Positions 1 through 8,436 are shown, counted from the first letter of the stretch. The stretch: 64,000 nt of DNA from Lacicoccus alkaliphilus DSM 16010 (GCF_900142805.1 NZ_FRCF01000004.1:62001-126000), one strand, 5' to 3'. Numbers and translations: made by a program. The notes: generated by a model not told the origin, from the sequence alone.

Positions 1-176
1 TGGACGAACCGACGGAGTTCCTGGATGCTGAGACCGAAAACATCATCCTGGAATATCTGGAAGGATTCAAAGCATTCTCGACCATCATTGCGGTTGTACA
101 CAGACGGAGACTGCTCGGCATCAGTGACACACATTATCATCTCGAAAATAAACAGATCAGAAGAGGTGATGCTTGA
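1..176 (+). CDS. cydD: CydD-type ABC exporter subunit, C-terminal end only
   Basis: The reading frame is open from base 3 and ends in TGA at 174-176. It encodes the last 57 residues of an ABC ATPase. DEPTEFLD near the start is the Walker B/D-loop, and IIAVVHRRR contains the switch histidine. The next gene is a CydC-like half-transporter starting on the last base of this stop codon. This therefore looks like the partner subunit of the CydDC heterodimer, which exports cysteine and glutathione-type thiols and is needed to assemble cytochrome bd oxidase. The symbol comes from context and a short fragment; the membrane domain lies outside the window. Confidence 0.7.
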   Translation, partial: DEPTEFLDAETENIILEYLEGFKAFSTIIAVVHRRRLLGISDTHYHLENKQIRRGDA

Positions 177-1732
177 TGGAATACCTCAGAAATGAAAGAA
201 AACATATCGTTTACAGCATCATTCTCGGAGTGGTCGGCAGTCTGATCGGCATTTCGATCTTCGCAATGAGCGGTTATATGATCAGCCTCAGTTTCTTTGA
301 ACCGCCGATATTCGTCATCCTGCTGATCATTGCGGTGATCAAGCTGTTCGGCATGATGAAGGGCGGATTGAAATATTTGGAGAGGCTGCTCTCCCATAAC
401 TCCACATTCAAGCTCATATCGAGGGTGCGGACGCAGTATTTCGAATCGTCCCTGAACAGCGGTAAAGATATGCACAGTGTCAGGTTCATCCAGACATTGA
501 GCAGATATTTCGAAGACATCGAAGATTATTACATCACGATCATCTACCCGTATGTCGTGGCAGTGCTGCTGTCCATCGCAGTCATTTTACTGTCCGCCCT
601 GATCAATCCGGCACTGGTGGTCACAGCGCTCGTGCTTGCCCTCATCATGCTCGTCCTCCTGCCGTTCGTATTCAGCATTTGGAACGGCAGAATCGATGCG
701 GAGTACAGGGTGCTTGACGAGAATGCATTTTTGAAGACTTACCAGTTCATCCACGGCTTCACCGATTTATTCGTCGACAATAAGGACAAAGCGGTCCAAA
801 ATGAGATTTCCGGCCAGCTGGATGCCATCCGGCGCAATAAGAATAAAGACAGCCTTAAAGAAGCCGTCATCGAGCTGATTACGGGGTCCGCACAGATTGG
901 AACGATCGTACTCATCATCCTGCTGATGCAGGGGGGGGACATCTTCCTCATACCGATGCTCATCCTCCTCGTCATCAGCTATTTCGAAGTGCTGGCACTC
1001 GTCGTCGAACCGACGAGCCGTTTCTTCAACACACATCAGAAAGTCGGGGAAATCGAACGTCCGGCCGGGGAAACGGGGGACGGTGAAATATCCTCAGGCG
1101 GCAGCATCAGGCTTGAAGCCGTTTCCTATAAATACCCTGCGGGTGCTTACGATGCGTTGTCAAAGGTGACGATGAATGTTGATGCTGGAGAACGGCATGC
1201 CATCATCGGCAGCAGCGGTTCGGGCAAAACCACTTTGCTCAATCAGATCATCGGTGAGAGGGAAATGGCTGTAATGCCCCAGCATCTGGACTTCTACAAT
1301 GCGACGATCAGGGAGAACTTGACGATGTTCGGTCATTTCCGGGCAGCAGATGAAGAGATTGAGCATCTGCTGGCAGAATTTGAGCTCGATCATTTCAAAC
1401 TGGATGATTATGTTTACTTCACCGGACAGTTGTCCGGGGGAGAGAAGAAAAGGCTGCATCTGGTCCGGATGATGCTTGAGGATAAAGACTGGTGGCTGCT
1501 GGATGAGCCTTCAGCCAAGCTGAATCAGTCTTTGCAGGAGAAAGTGTGGCGGAAAATATTTGAAACGGACACGGTGATCGTCAGCACACATGATTTATCG
1601 CATCTGCACCATTTTGATGTCATCCACTTCATGGAGGCGGGACAGATCATCGAAAGCGGCAGTTACGAGGCACTCATGGCGCGGGAGGGCGCTGCGGCAG
1701 AAGCTGTGAAGCGCTATACGGAATATTTGTAG
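176..1732 (+). CDS. cydC: CydC-type thiol ABC exporter subunit
   Basis: A half-size ABC transporter of 518 aa. The N-terminal half carries hydrophobic segments (about residues 12-50, 120-170, 235-275) and the C-terminal half an ATPase domain. Walker A is GSSGSGKT, the signature LSGGEKKRL, Walker B LLDEPSAKL, and the switch histidine lies in STHDLSHL. It would pair with the upstream CydD to export thiols across the membrane. ATG 176 is preferred over TTG 173 because GAGGTG lies 7 bases before it and it overlaps the cydD stop by one base. The stretch between Walker A and the Q-loop (VMPQH) is only about a dozen residues, much shorter than usual. Confidence 0.8.
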   Translation: MEYLRNERKHIVYSIILGVVGSLIGISIFAMSGYMISLSFFEPPIFVILLIIAVIKLFGMMKGGLKYLERLLSHNSTFKLISRVRTQYFESSLNSGKDMHSVRFIQTLSRYFEDIEDYYITIIYPYVVAVLLSIAVILLSALINPALVVTALVLALIMLVLLPFVFSIWNGRIDAEYRVLDENAFLKTYQFIHGFTDLFVDNKDKAVQNEISGQLDAIRRNKNKDSLKEAVIELITGSAQIGTIVLIILLMQGGDIFLIPMLILLVISYFEVLALVVEPTSRFFNTHQKVGEIERPAGETGDGEISSGGSIRLEAVSYKYPAGAYDALSKVTMNVDAGERHAIIGSSGSGKTTLLNQIIGEREMAVMPQHLDFYNATIRENLTMFGHFRAADEEIEHLLAEFELDHFKLDDYVYFTGQLSGGEKKRLHLVRMMLEDKDWWLLDEPSAKLNQSLQEKVWRKIFETDTVIVSTHDLSHLHHFDVIHFMEAGQIIESGSYEALMAREGAAAEAVKRYTEYL

Positions 1733-1755
1733 GGCGGTGTCTGGCATGCTACACT
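1727..1755 (+). promoter_or_regulatory. Putative SigA promoter for the first degV gene
   Basis: TTGTAG (1727-1732) and TACACT (1750-1755) are separated by 17 bases, with an extended -10 TG at 1747. The -35 overlaps the cydC stop codon. It would let degV be transcribed apart from cydDC. The -10 is imperfect, so this is a candidate only. Confidence 0.35.
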
Positions 1756-1780
1756 TAGCAATATTAAAAGGAGGGTGACA

Positions 1781-2632
1781 ATGAAAAATTATGCTATCGT
1801 GACGGATTCAGCAGCCGGTCTCACACAGTCCTTCATCGATGAACATGACATCAAGGTTCTGCCGATGTCTGTGATCGTGGAAGGGATTGCTTATAAGGAA
1901 GGCGTCGATAAGACCGTAGCTGAAATATATGAACTATTGGAAGAGAGTGGAGAAGGCGCGAAGACTTCACAGCCGACAATCGGTGAATTCATGGATGTCT
2001 TCAATGAGATAGAAGAGGACGGGAAGTATGATTCCATCATTTCAATCCATGCCTCCAGTGAATTGACAGGCACTTATCAGAGTGCGCGCAGCGTCTCGGA
2101 AGAGGTTGACAAGCCGGTCACGGTCATCGATTCCAAAATCGGGAGTTACCCGATGAGGCAGATGATTGTGAGGGCGGTTGAAGGCCGGAAGAATGGAGAG
2201 GCCCTTGAAGCAGTTGAAGCGGAAATATCTGAAATCAGCAGTCAATCACAATTATACCTGATGCCGTACAGCTTTTCCCAGCTGAAGAAAAGCGGCCGTG
2301 TTTCAGCTTCCCAGTCTGTGCTGGCTTCTTTGCTCAGAGTACAGCTCATGCTCGAGTTTGAGGACGGTAAAGTCGTCGTGGGGCATAAGGTGAGGACGAA
2401 AAGGAAAATGGTCTCGCATATACTGCAGACGATAGAGCACCATGTGAGGGAGGACGGGCTTAAAACGCTGTCAGTCGTTTATGCAGGTCATGAATCCCTG
2501 GCCGACGAATGGCAGGGTCTGATCCGTGAAAACTTCCCGGACTTGAAAATTGTATCCGAACCCCTTGTCACAGTGGCAGGCGTTCATGTAGGACATGGCA
2601 CGATCGGCTTCGGTCTGGTCAAAGGCAGATGA
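1781..2632 (+). CDS. DegV family fatty-acid-binding protein (FakB-like)
   Basis: 283 aa of the DegV fold. The N-terminus IVTDSAAGL and the central TSQPTIGEF contain the conserved T/S residues that hold a fatty-acid carboxylate. In staphylococci such proteins (FakB1, FakB2) present exogenous fatty acids to the kinase FakA, giving acyl-phosphate for phospholipid synthesis; that role is known for the family and inferred here. ATG 1781 is chosen over an in-frame GTG at 1775 because the AAAGGAGGG Shine-Dalgarno covers the latter. A strong bidirectional terminator follows. A second DegV paralogue lies at 33007, so the two may differ in fatty-acid preference. Confidence 0.85.
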   Translation: MKNYAIVTDSAAGLTQSFIDEHDIKVLPMSVIVEGIAYKEGVDKTVAEIYELLEESGEGAKTSQPTIGEFMDVFNEIEEDGKYDSIISIHASSELTGTYQSARSVSEEVDKPVTVIDSKIGSYPMRQMIVRAVEGRKNGEALEAVEAEISEISSQSQLYLMPYSFSQLKKSGRVSASQSVLASLLRVQLMLEFEDGKVVVGHKVRTKRKMVSHILQTIEHHVREDGLKTLSVVYAGHESLADEWQGLIRENFPDLKIVSEPLVTVAGVHVGHGTIGFGLVKGR

Positions 2633-2667
2633 AAAAATAACTCAGCATCAGTGCTGAGTTATTTTTG
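2633..2667. terminator. Bidirectional terminator between degV and the MgrA-like gene
   Basis: TAACTCAGCA (2638-2647) pairs perfectly with TGCTGAGTTA (2652-2661) around a 4-base loop. There is an A run before and a T run after, so it works on both strands. It overlaps the last codon of the convergent regulator gene. Confidence 0.85.
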
Positions 2668-3097
2668 TTTGATTCAAGTCCGAGTCGATACGCTTCAATA
2701 CATCCAAAAGCGCATCTATCTTATCGTCACCCAAAGACAGCTGGTCTGTAAACATGGAATGCCTCATGCCGATCTTTTCTTTCAGCTCTTTTCCAGCCTC
2801 AGTCGCCGTGATATACACATGCCTTTGATCATAGATGTCCTTCTCACGTTTTACATACCCTGCCGCTTCAATTCTTTTGACCATCGGGGAGATGGTTGCA
2901 TTGTCCAGCTGCAGTAATTCCGCAATGGATTTCAAGTTGAGTTTCTCATGCTGCCAGAGGAGTGTCAAAACGAGGTATTGTGTATATGTCAAATCAGTAT
3001 CATGCAGGACATGGTCAGAGTAGAAGCGGTTCACCTGACGCTGAATATTGTATAGATTAAAGCACAGTCTCTCATCTAGATTGGAACCTTCCATCAT
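2648..3097 (-). CDS. mgrA: MarR-family redox regulator, MgrA/SarZ/OhrR type
   Basis: 149 aa winged-helix regulator. The N-terminus ERLCFNLYNIQRQVNRFYS closely matches staphylococcal MgrA as remembered, including the single N-terminal cysteine that senses oxidants in MgrA, SarZ and OhrR. The recognition helix region (LQLDNATISPMVKRIE) and the wing with DQRHVYI follow. It would bind DNA as a dimer and release it when the cysteine is oxidised. MgrA controls autolysis, efflux and virulence in S. aureus; targets here are unknown. The start has a GGTGG Shine-Dalgarno, and a second ATG one codon in is equally possible. It converges on degV and diverges from the CNNM gene, with an AT-rich shared upstream region. 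Confidence 0.75.
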   Translation of the reverse strand: MMEGSNLDERLCFNLYNIQRQVNRFYSDHVLHDTDLTYTQYLVLTLLWQHEKLNLKSIAELLQLDNATISPMVKRIEAAGYVKREKDIYDQRHVYITATEAGKELKEKIGMRHSMFTDQLSLGDDKIDALLDVLKRIDSDLNQTKITQH

Positions 3098-3409
3098 AAC
3101 ACCACCTTAACGCCTTTTTAATGTCTGCTGTTTTATTATATGATATATGTATATGCATTTTCAATATAATTCTGCAGGCATATGGAATATGTGGGAAATC
3201 ACAGGTGATTTCTTGGTATTTTTCCCGTCTTATATGATAAAATACTCTTAATTATCAACTTTCGGTGGAGGTGACTGCAATTGGGAAGGCAATTTTGAAA
3301 ATTAGCTTATTATTTACGTTGTTAAGTGATGATTATGTCCGTCGCAAAAATCAAGATTGCACAATCGTGGTCAAAAATTACCGGAGGTGAATCCCTTTTA
3401 GGGAACATT
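3098..3409. promoter_or_regulatory. Divergent upstream region with a structured leader for the CNNM gene
   Basis: The left part (to about 3250) is AT-rich and must hold the promoter of the MgrA-like gene. The right part contains a strong Shine-Dalgarno GGTGGAGGTGA (3264-3274) followed by a five-codon frame (TTG 3281 to TGA 3296-3298). A possible 31-codon frame (TTG 3295 to TGA 3388-3390) ends inside a second Shine-Dalgarno, GGAGGTGA. A small hairpin, TCCC (3392-3395) with GGGA (3401-3404), sits between that site and the likely TTG start at 3410. It matches no riboswitch class that I can recognise. Confidence 0.4.
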
Positions 3410-4741
3410 TTGGACATATCAACCTTTCTAAACTTAGCTTTATTCGTTTTATTGATATTATTGACGATGCTGTTTGTCGGCTCTGAATTTTCACTGGTGA
3501 AATCAAGGCAATCGCGTCTGGATAATCTTATAGATGAAGGGAATAAGAAAGCCGCACTGGTCAAATCGATGACACAGAAGCTGGATTATTACCTTTCAGC
3601 CTGTCAGCTCGGAATCACCGTGACGGCACTCGGGCTTGGATGGATCGGTGAATCGACGTTTGAAGTCATACTCCATCCGCTCTTCACCTTTCTTGGCATA
3701 CCTGAAGACCTGACCACACCGTTCGTTGTGGCAGCGGCCTTTGCCATCGTCACATTCATACATGTGGTCGTAGGTGAACTCGCCCCGAAAACCGTGGCGA
3801 TACAGTATGCCGAACAGATGGCAATGGCATTTTCGAGGCCGATGTATTTCTTCGGAATGATCATGAAGCCACTGATCTGGTCGATGAACGGCACTTCCAG
3901 GTTTTTACTCAGGCTCGTCGGCTTCAAGGATATGCCGACGGAACAGGCGCACTCTGAAGAAGAGTTGAAGATCATCATGACAAACAGTTATCAGAGCGGT
4001 GAAATCAACCAGACTGAACTTGCATATATGCAGAACATATTTTCATTCGACGAACGGCTCGCAAAAGATATAATGGTGCCGAGGACACAGATGATCACGC
4101 TGACGGAACCAGTGGTAATAGATGATGTACTTGCTGCCGTGAAAGAGCATAACTATACGAGATATCCGATCACGGATGACAGCGGGGACAAGGATCAGAT
4201 CATCGGTTTCATAAACGTGCGTGAATTTTTGACAAATCACGTGTCGAACAGCAATCTTGAGCCTGAAAACTATATACATGAAATCCCGCTCATCACCGAA
4301 GTCTCAAGAATCAGTGATGCATTGATCAAAATGCAGCGTGAACGGGTGCATATCGCGTTGATCATCGATGAATACGGCGGTACCGCCGGGATGATCACCA
4401 TGGAAGATATACTTGAAGAAATCGTCGGCGAAATCAGGGATGAATTTGATGAAGATGAAGAACCGGATATCGTTAAAGTGGAGGACGACATCTACCATAT
4501 CAACGGGCGTGTATTGATTGACGACATCCGGAATGACTTCGGTATTGAATTCGAGAACAGCGAAGACATCGATACCATCGGAGGGTGGATGCAGAGCATC
4601 AATGCTGATATCGGGGTGGATGATTACATTGATACTGAAAAGGATAAATGGATTGTTCTGGAAACCGACAACCACACAATCAAGCTGGTTGCCCTGATGA
4701 AAGGTTACAACACCCCGCAGTTCGGGGCATCGGAAGACTGA
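3410..4741 (+). CDS. CNNM/CorC (HlyC) family membrane protein with CBS domains
   Basis: 443 aa. Order: a CNNM (DUF21) membrane domain with about four hydrophobic segments (residues about 5-30, 70-150), a CBS pair ([12 protein letters not shown] and [16 protein letters not shown] regions), and a C-terminal CorC/HlyC domain. Relatives are proposed magnesium or cobalt exporters with nucleotide sensing by the CBS pair; older annotations say hemolysin. The family N-terminus normally begins just before the first membrane segment, which favours TTG 3410. ATG 3335 and GTG 3326 are in frame but have poor ribosome sites. It is followed by its own terminator, so it is monocistronic. Confidence 0.85.
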   Translation: MDISTFLNLALFVLLILLTMLFVGSEFSLVKSRQSRLDNLIDEGNKKAALVKSMTQKLDYYLSACQLGITVTALGLGWIGESTFEVILHPLFTFLGIPEDLTTPFVVAAAFAIVTFIHVVVGELAPKTVAIQYAEQMAMAFSRPMYFFGMIMKPLIWSMNGTSRFLLRLVGFKDMPTEQAHSEEELKIIMTNSYQSGEINQTELAYMQNIFSFDERLAKDIMVPRTQMITLTEPVVIDDVLAAVKEHNYTRYPITDDSGDKDQIIGFINVREFLTNHVSNSNLEPENYIHEIPLITEVSRISDALIKMQRERVHIALIIDEYGGTAGMITMEDILEEIVGEIRDEFDEDEEPDIVKVEDDIYHINGRVLIDDIRNDFGIEFENSEDIDTIGGWMQSINADIGVDDYIDTEKDKWIVLETDNHTIKLVALMKGYNTPQFGASED

Positions 4742-4766
4742 CAATGACATATTCCTATTCCTGAGA

Positions 4767-4796
4767 GCCGCTGAAAATCATCTTCAGCGGCTTTTC
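4767..4796 (+). terminator. Rho-independent terminator after the CNNM gene
   Basis: GCCGCTGAA (4767-4775) pairs with TTCAGCGGC (4783-4791), followed by TTTT. Confidence 0.8.
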
Positions 4797-4848
4797 ATGC
4801 TCATTTTCTGCCGGAGTAATGATAAAATCGTACATGAGGGGTGAAGCC

Positions 4849-5136
4849 ATGGGTTTTTTTGAATTTTTGATTGCAACGGTACCGGTGATACTTTTTTTCT
4901 CCATTCCGCTCTATGCGATTAAAAGAGGTTCGGATCAGAAAGACGAGAAGTTGAGGATCAAACAGCTGAAAGAAGAGAAAGAATTGGAAATGCTGAAACA
5001 GGAAAACTATCTGCTTGAAAACAAGCAGATGCGCCTTGAGTTGGATCAGATCAGGGAACAGAGGTCGCTGAAGGAAGAGAACAGACGGAAAGAAGGCAAA
5101 TGGCTGATTCAGGATAGTGAAGATAAAGAAATGTAG
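4849..5136 (+). CDS. Small membrane-anchored coiled-coil protein, copy 1
   Basis: 95 aa, unknown function. It begins MGFFEFL and has one membrane segment (about residues 5-24). A highly charged heptad-like helix follows (about 30-85, with KQENYLLENKQMRLELDQI), and it ends KWLIQDSEDKEM. It is clearly paralogous to the next gene, which has the same length, layout and QENYLLEN core. The shape (short membrane anchor, cytoplasmic coiled coil) resembles PspB-type membrane stress proteins, but I see no sequence match to a named family. ATG 4849 has AGGGGTG upstream; an in-frame ATG at 4819 lacks a ribosome site. The pair forms a two-gene operon with 11 bases between them. Confidence 0.75.
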   Translation: MGFFEFLIATVPVILFFSIPLYAIKRGSDQKDEKLRIKQLKEEKELEMLKQENYLLENKQMRLELDQIREQRSLKEENRRKEGKWLIQDSEDKEM

Positions 5137-5147
5137 GTGTTTTAAAA

Positions 5148-5435
5148 ATGGGCTTTTTTGATGTCATCATTGGGTTCATCGCACTCGGCGGCCTCGGGAT
5201 CATCAGCCTGGCAGGTGTCGCTTTTAACGTCATACGGAGAGACTACAACCAGGAAAAAGAGAGGTTGCGGCTTCAGATGATGATTGAAGAAAGAAAACTT
5301 GAAGAAATCCGGCAGGAGAATTATTTATTGGAAAATGAGGATATGCGCAAAGAACTTGAAGAAATCAAAGCATCAAGACGATTGAGCGCAAATGAAAATG
5401 CCCAAAAGCGCTGGCTGATAAAAGAAACAAAATAA
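5148..5435 (+). CDS. Small membrane-anchored coiled-coil protein, copy 2
   Basis: 95 aa, paralogue of the preceding gene. It starts MGFFDVI and has a glycine-rich membrane segment (about residues 5-27). A charged helix follows (EERKLEEIRQENYLLENED), then an end of KRWLIKETK. Conserved between the copies are the MGFF start, the QENYLLEN core and the WLI motif near the C-terminus. The membrane segments differ. This suggests the helices pair with each other or with a common partner while the anchors have diverged. No function can be assigned. The ribosome site is AGGTG before ATG 5148. Confidence 0.75.
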   Translation: MGFFDVIIGFIALGGLGIISLAGVAFNVIRRDYNQEKERLRLQMMIEERKLEEIRQENYLLENEDMRKELEEIKASRRLSANENAQKRWLIKETK

Positions 5436-5464
5436 AACCTGAGGGTTTATATCCTCAGGTTTTA
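5434..5464. terminator. Bidirectional terminator between the small membrane protein and the GlsB-like gene
   Basis: AAAACCTGAGG (5434-5444) pairs with CCTCAGGTTTT (5453-5463). A runs on one side and T runs on the other serve both convergent genes. Confidence 0.85.
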
Positions 5465-5475
5465 CCGCGTTTAAA

Positions 5476-5742
5476 TTATTTATTCGCCGTATTGTTCTTA
5501 CTGAATGCTTTCATTATGAATGAAATGACCAAAATAAGAATGATGGCACCAAGCAGTCCGCCGATGATGCTCACACCGCCGACTTCCGGTCCTATGCCGA
5601 GTCCGAGGGCGTTACCGATGGACGCACCGATCAGTCCGGCGATGATGTTGCCGATGATGCCGAATGGAACATCCTTACCTAAAATCGCTCCTGCTGCCCA
5701 GCCGATCAGTCCGCCGACAATAAGTGTTATAATCCAACCCAT
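5476..5742 (-). CDS. GlsB/YeaQ/YmgE family stress response membrane protein
   Basis: 88 aa, almost entirely hydrophobic with three glycine-rich membrane segments. The family pattern GGLIGWAAGAILGKD at the N-terminus and GIIGNIIAGLIGASIGN in the middle is the transglycosylase-associated protein family. Members are general-stress membrane proteins of unknown biochemical role. A SigB-type promoter lies 60-85 bases upstream, consistent with the stress assignment. Ribosome site AAGGAGG. Confidence 0.88.
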   Translation of the reverse strand: MGWIITLIVGGLIGWAAGAILGKDVPFGIIGNIIAGLIGASIGNALGLGIGPEVGGVSIIGGLLGAIILILVISFIMKAFSKNNTANK

Positions 5743-5803
5743 TTTAAAAGCCTCCTTAGAATGATTATGGAATACTGTTTCTATTATCTTGTCTAAAAGT
5801 AAG

Positions 5804-5828
5804 ATACCCTGTACAGGAATTTTTAATC
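5804..5828 (-). promoter_or_regulatory. SigB-type promoter for the GlsB-like gene
   Basis: On the minus strand GATTAA (5828-5823), 13 bases, then GGGTAT (5809-5804). The known SigB consensus is GTTTAA, 12-14 bases, GGGTAT. It sits a sensible distance from the start at 5742. Confidence 0.6.
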
Positions 5829-5940
5829 GTGATTATTACATTTAAAATAATTCTGAAAATAACTAAATCCCTGTTTCACCGGATAAAAGCGTCATACATA
5901 TGCTAAAATGTAGAAAAACTAAAGGAAATACTGAAAACTT

Positions 5941-6519
5941 ATGAAAATTCTCATGATAGATAATTATGACTCATTCACATATAATCTTGTGCACTATATG
6001 GAGTCCAATCCGTATGGTGTGGAAATCATGGTGAGGATGCCTGACCTTCTGCACGGTGTTTCACTGGAGGCGGAGGGCATCATCGGCATCGTCATCTCAC
6101 CCGGGCCCTCACATCCTGCGGACCGGCAGGATGTCATCGATTTTGTGTCGCGGCACTGGGGTCATGTACCGATCCTCGGCATATGCCTCGGCCATCAGAT
6201 GTTGTGGCATATGGGCGGCGGTCCGGTCATCAGGGGCGCACGCCCGATTCACGGTCATACCTACGACATTTCCCATGACGGCAGGGGTTTATTTGAGGGT
6301 GTGGGCATGCCGTTGACGGTGACACGTTATCATTCACTGGTCTGCGCCGGAGCGAGCCGTGAGTTTGAAATCACTGCAGAATCCGATGATGGTGTGAACA
6401 TGGCAATCCAGCATGTAAAGTATCCGATTTACGGTGTCCAATACCACCCTGAAGCCATTTTATCTACGGATGGCAGGAAGCAATTATTCAACTTTATCAA
6501 GATCGCATTGGAGGCCTGA
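5941..6519 (+). CDS. pabA: Aminodeoxychorismate synthase glutaminase component
   Basis: 192 aa class I glutamine amidotransferase. The oxyanion/nucleophile motif is GICLGHQ with catalytic Cys82, and the His-Glu pair is in YHPEA (H169, E171). It hydrolyses glutamine and passes ammonia to the PabB subunit, which makes 4-amino-4-deoxychorismate for folate synthesis. It could also serve anthranilate synthase, but no trp genes are near. The partner encoded two bases downstream has the lysine typical of PabB. The ribosome site is a rather distant AAAGGA. Confidence 0.9.
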   Translation: MKILMIDNYDSFTYNLVHYMESNPYGVEIMVRMPDLLHGVSLEAEGIIGIVISPGPSHPADRQDVIDFVSRHWGHVPILGICLGHQMLWHMGGGPVIRGARPIHGHTYDISHDGRGLFEGVGMPLTVTRYHSLVCAGASREFEITAESDDGVNMAIQHVKYPIYGVQYHPEAILSTDGRKQLFNFIKIALEA

Positions 6520-6521
6520 CC

Positions 6522-8222
6522 GTGCACGTACATTCAAAATTCAAAAGAAATGCCAAAGTTGAGGATTTATATTTCATCAATCCTGTTTTGACGATGACCG
6601 AAAAAAGCCACAGTCTGAAGGAGGCACTGGCCATCGCGGAATCATATATGAACGACGGTTATTATGTGGTCAATGCAATCACATATGAATCATTCAGCCC
6701 TGAGGGTGAGCAGTTCATCATCGGGGTTTTTGACGAAGCGACCGATCATGAGACTTTCATAAGCACCAGACAACCCGGCGCTTATGAAATGACGCGGCCG
6801 GAATTCACGCAGTCCAGGGATGAAATCATTAAAAATATCGAACAGGTGCGGGATTACATCCGTGACGGCCACACTTACCAGGTCAATTACACGACGAGGC
6901 TGAAAGGCAGGTTCCGCGGGGACGGGCACACTTTATTCGAGACATTGATGTCATCAAATAACGGTGACTATGCAATGTACATCGAATACGGGGACGAACA
7001 GATCGTCAGCTGCTCTCCGGAGCTGTTCTTTGAGGTTGATGCGGGCAGAAAAATCAGGACACGCCCGATGAAAGGCACGGCGCCAAGGGGCGAAACGCCG
7101 GCCGAGGATGAGAGGAACCATGAATTCCTGAAAGCATCGAAAAAGGACAGGGCGGAAAATGTGATGATCGTGGACCTGCTCAGAAATGACATTTCAAAAG
7201 TGGCGGCAAAAAACAGTGTCAATGTGCCGGCACTTTTCACAATAGAAGAATATGCGACCGTCTTTCAGATGACTTCCACCGTCGAAGCGGATCTCAGAGA
7301 GGATACAGGCATAAACGATATCATGGCAGGGTTGTTCCCGTGCGGCTCCATCACCGGGGCACCGAAGATGTCGACGATGAACATCATCAATGCACTGGAG
7401 GCCACCGACAGGAAGTATTACTGTGGTACACTCGGCATGATGTATCCAGGTGGGGAAAGTGTATTCAATGTACCGATCAGGACTTTATATATTGATGGGG
7501 AAAATTATATTTACGGTGCCGGCGGCGGCATCACCTATGATTCGATCCCGGCTTCGGAGTATGACGAAATCGTTGCTAAAACAGCTTTTTTGAAAAATGC
7601 CCACTTCAGGTTGATTGAGTCCATGCGTCTCGAAGACGGCATGGTGCGGCGTCTCGACCGCCATGCTGCACGCATGGCGGCCTCGGCCGATCATTTCAAT
7701 TTCAAGCCATCGGATCTCAGGGCGGCGGTCCTTCAGCATGTGGAGTTTTATGGGCTGAAGCACGGCATATACAAACTCCGGGCGACGCAGGACGAACACG
7801 GTGAAGTGGCCATTTCCCATTCTCCCATCGAGGATGAAGAGGCGGCCGGTGCACTGCTGCACCGGAAACCGATGTATGGAGTGCCGGAGTTCATTGAGAA
7901 TAAGACGACGGTGAGATATCATTACAAAATACCAAACAATGACTTCAAAATCATTTTATATTATAATGAGGACCAACAGCTGACGGAATTCAATATAGGA
8001 AATCTTGTCATTATGGAGGATGGCGATTACTTTACGCCGTCCGCGGGGGCCGGGATTTTGAACGGCGTGATGAGGCAGTCTTTGATCGACGAGAGAAAAA
8101 TCACCGAGAAAGACTACATGCTGGATGATTTTATTGAAAAGCATGAATCGGGCCGGATCACCGTCTATTTAATCAACAGTGTCCGTGGTTGGGTGAAGAT
8201 CAGACTAACAATACAGAGGTGA
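6522..8222 (+). CDS. pabB: Aminodeoxychorismate synthase-lyase fusion (PabB-PabC)
   Basis: 566 aa with two parts. Residues 1 to about 365 are a chorismate-binding domain. It has PMKGTAPRG, and K184 there is the lysine that marks aminodeoxychorismate synthases rather than anthranilate synthases. The metal-binding GSITGAPKM motif follows. Residues from about 370 to the end are a class IV aminotransferase-type lyase: K461 in KTTVRYHYK would bind pyridoxal phosphate, and LTEFNIGN is the downstream motif. Together with PabA the product would convert chorismate to p-aminobenzoate. The GTG start has GGAGG 6 bases upstream. The C-terminal extension is too long for a plain PabB, so a fusion is the best reading. 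Confidence 0.9.
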   Translation: MHVHSKFKRNAKVEDLYFINPVLTMTEKSHSLKEALAIAESYMNDGYYVVNAITYESFSPEGEQFIIGVFDEATDHETFISTRQPGAYEMTRPEFTQSRDEIIKNIEQVRDYIRDGHTYQVNYTTRLKGRFRGDGHTLFETLMSSNNGDYAMYIEYGDEQIVSCSPELFFEVDAGRKIRTRPMKGTAPRGETPAEDERNHEFLKASKKDRAENVMIVDLLRNDISKVAAKNSVNVPALFTIEEYATVFQMTSTVEADLREDTGINDIMAGLFPCGSITGAPKMSTMNIINALEATDRKYYCGTLGMMYPGGESVFNVPIRTLYIDGENYIYGAGGGITYDSIPASEYDEIVAKTAFLKNAHFRLIESMRLEDGMVRRLDRHAARMAASADHFNFKPSDLRAAVLQHVEFYGLKHGIYKLRATQDEHGEVAISHSPIEDEEAAGALLHRKPMYGVPEFIENKTTVRYHYKIPNNDFKIILYYNEDQQLTEFNIGNLVIMEDGDYFTPSAGAGILNGVMRQSLIDERKITEKDYMLDDFIEKHESGRITVYLINSVRGWVKIRLTIQR

Positions 8223-8226
8223 AACG

Positions 8227-8436
8227 ATGTTAACATTTTTGCTGATACTGCTGCTGATCGGTATCGTATTATTCACGCATTTCGTTGTAACTTATTTAAT
8301 GGAAAATAATCTTAAGATAATTGGCGTACTGGTCGGCTTTGTCGGTCTGATCACAGCGGTGATCATCACGTATTTCATCATCACCAACATCACCGGCTTC
8401 GTTGCCGGTGAGCTGGAATTTTTCTATAATAACTGA
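8227..8436 (+). CDS. Small two-span membrane protein
   Basis: 69 aa with two hydrophobic helices (about residues 2-24 and 30-60) joined by a short MENNLK turn. No family is recognised. It starts 4 bases after pabBC with AGAGGTG upstream and is probably cotranscribed with it and with the genes that follow. Confidence 0.65.
   Translation: MLTFLLILLLIGIVLFTHFVVTYLMENNLKIIGVLVGFVGLITAVIITYFIITNITGFVAGELEFFYNN

Noticed and set aside
3264-3412. M-box, yybP-ykoY or other metal riboswitch before the CNNM gene
   Set aside because: None of the conserved sequence blocks of those classes can be found.
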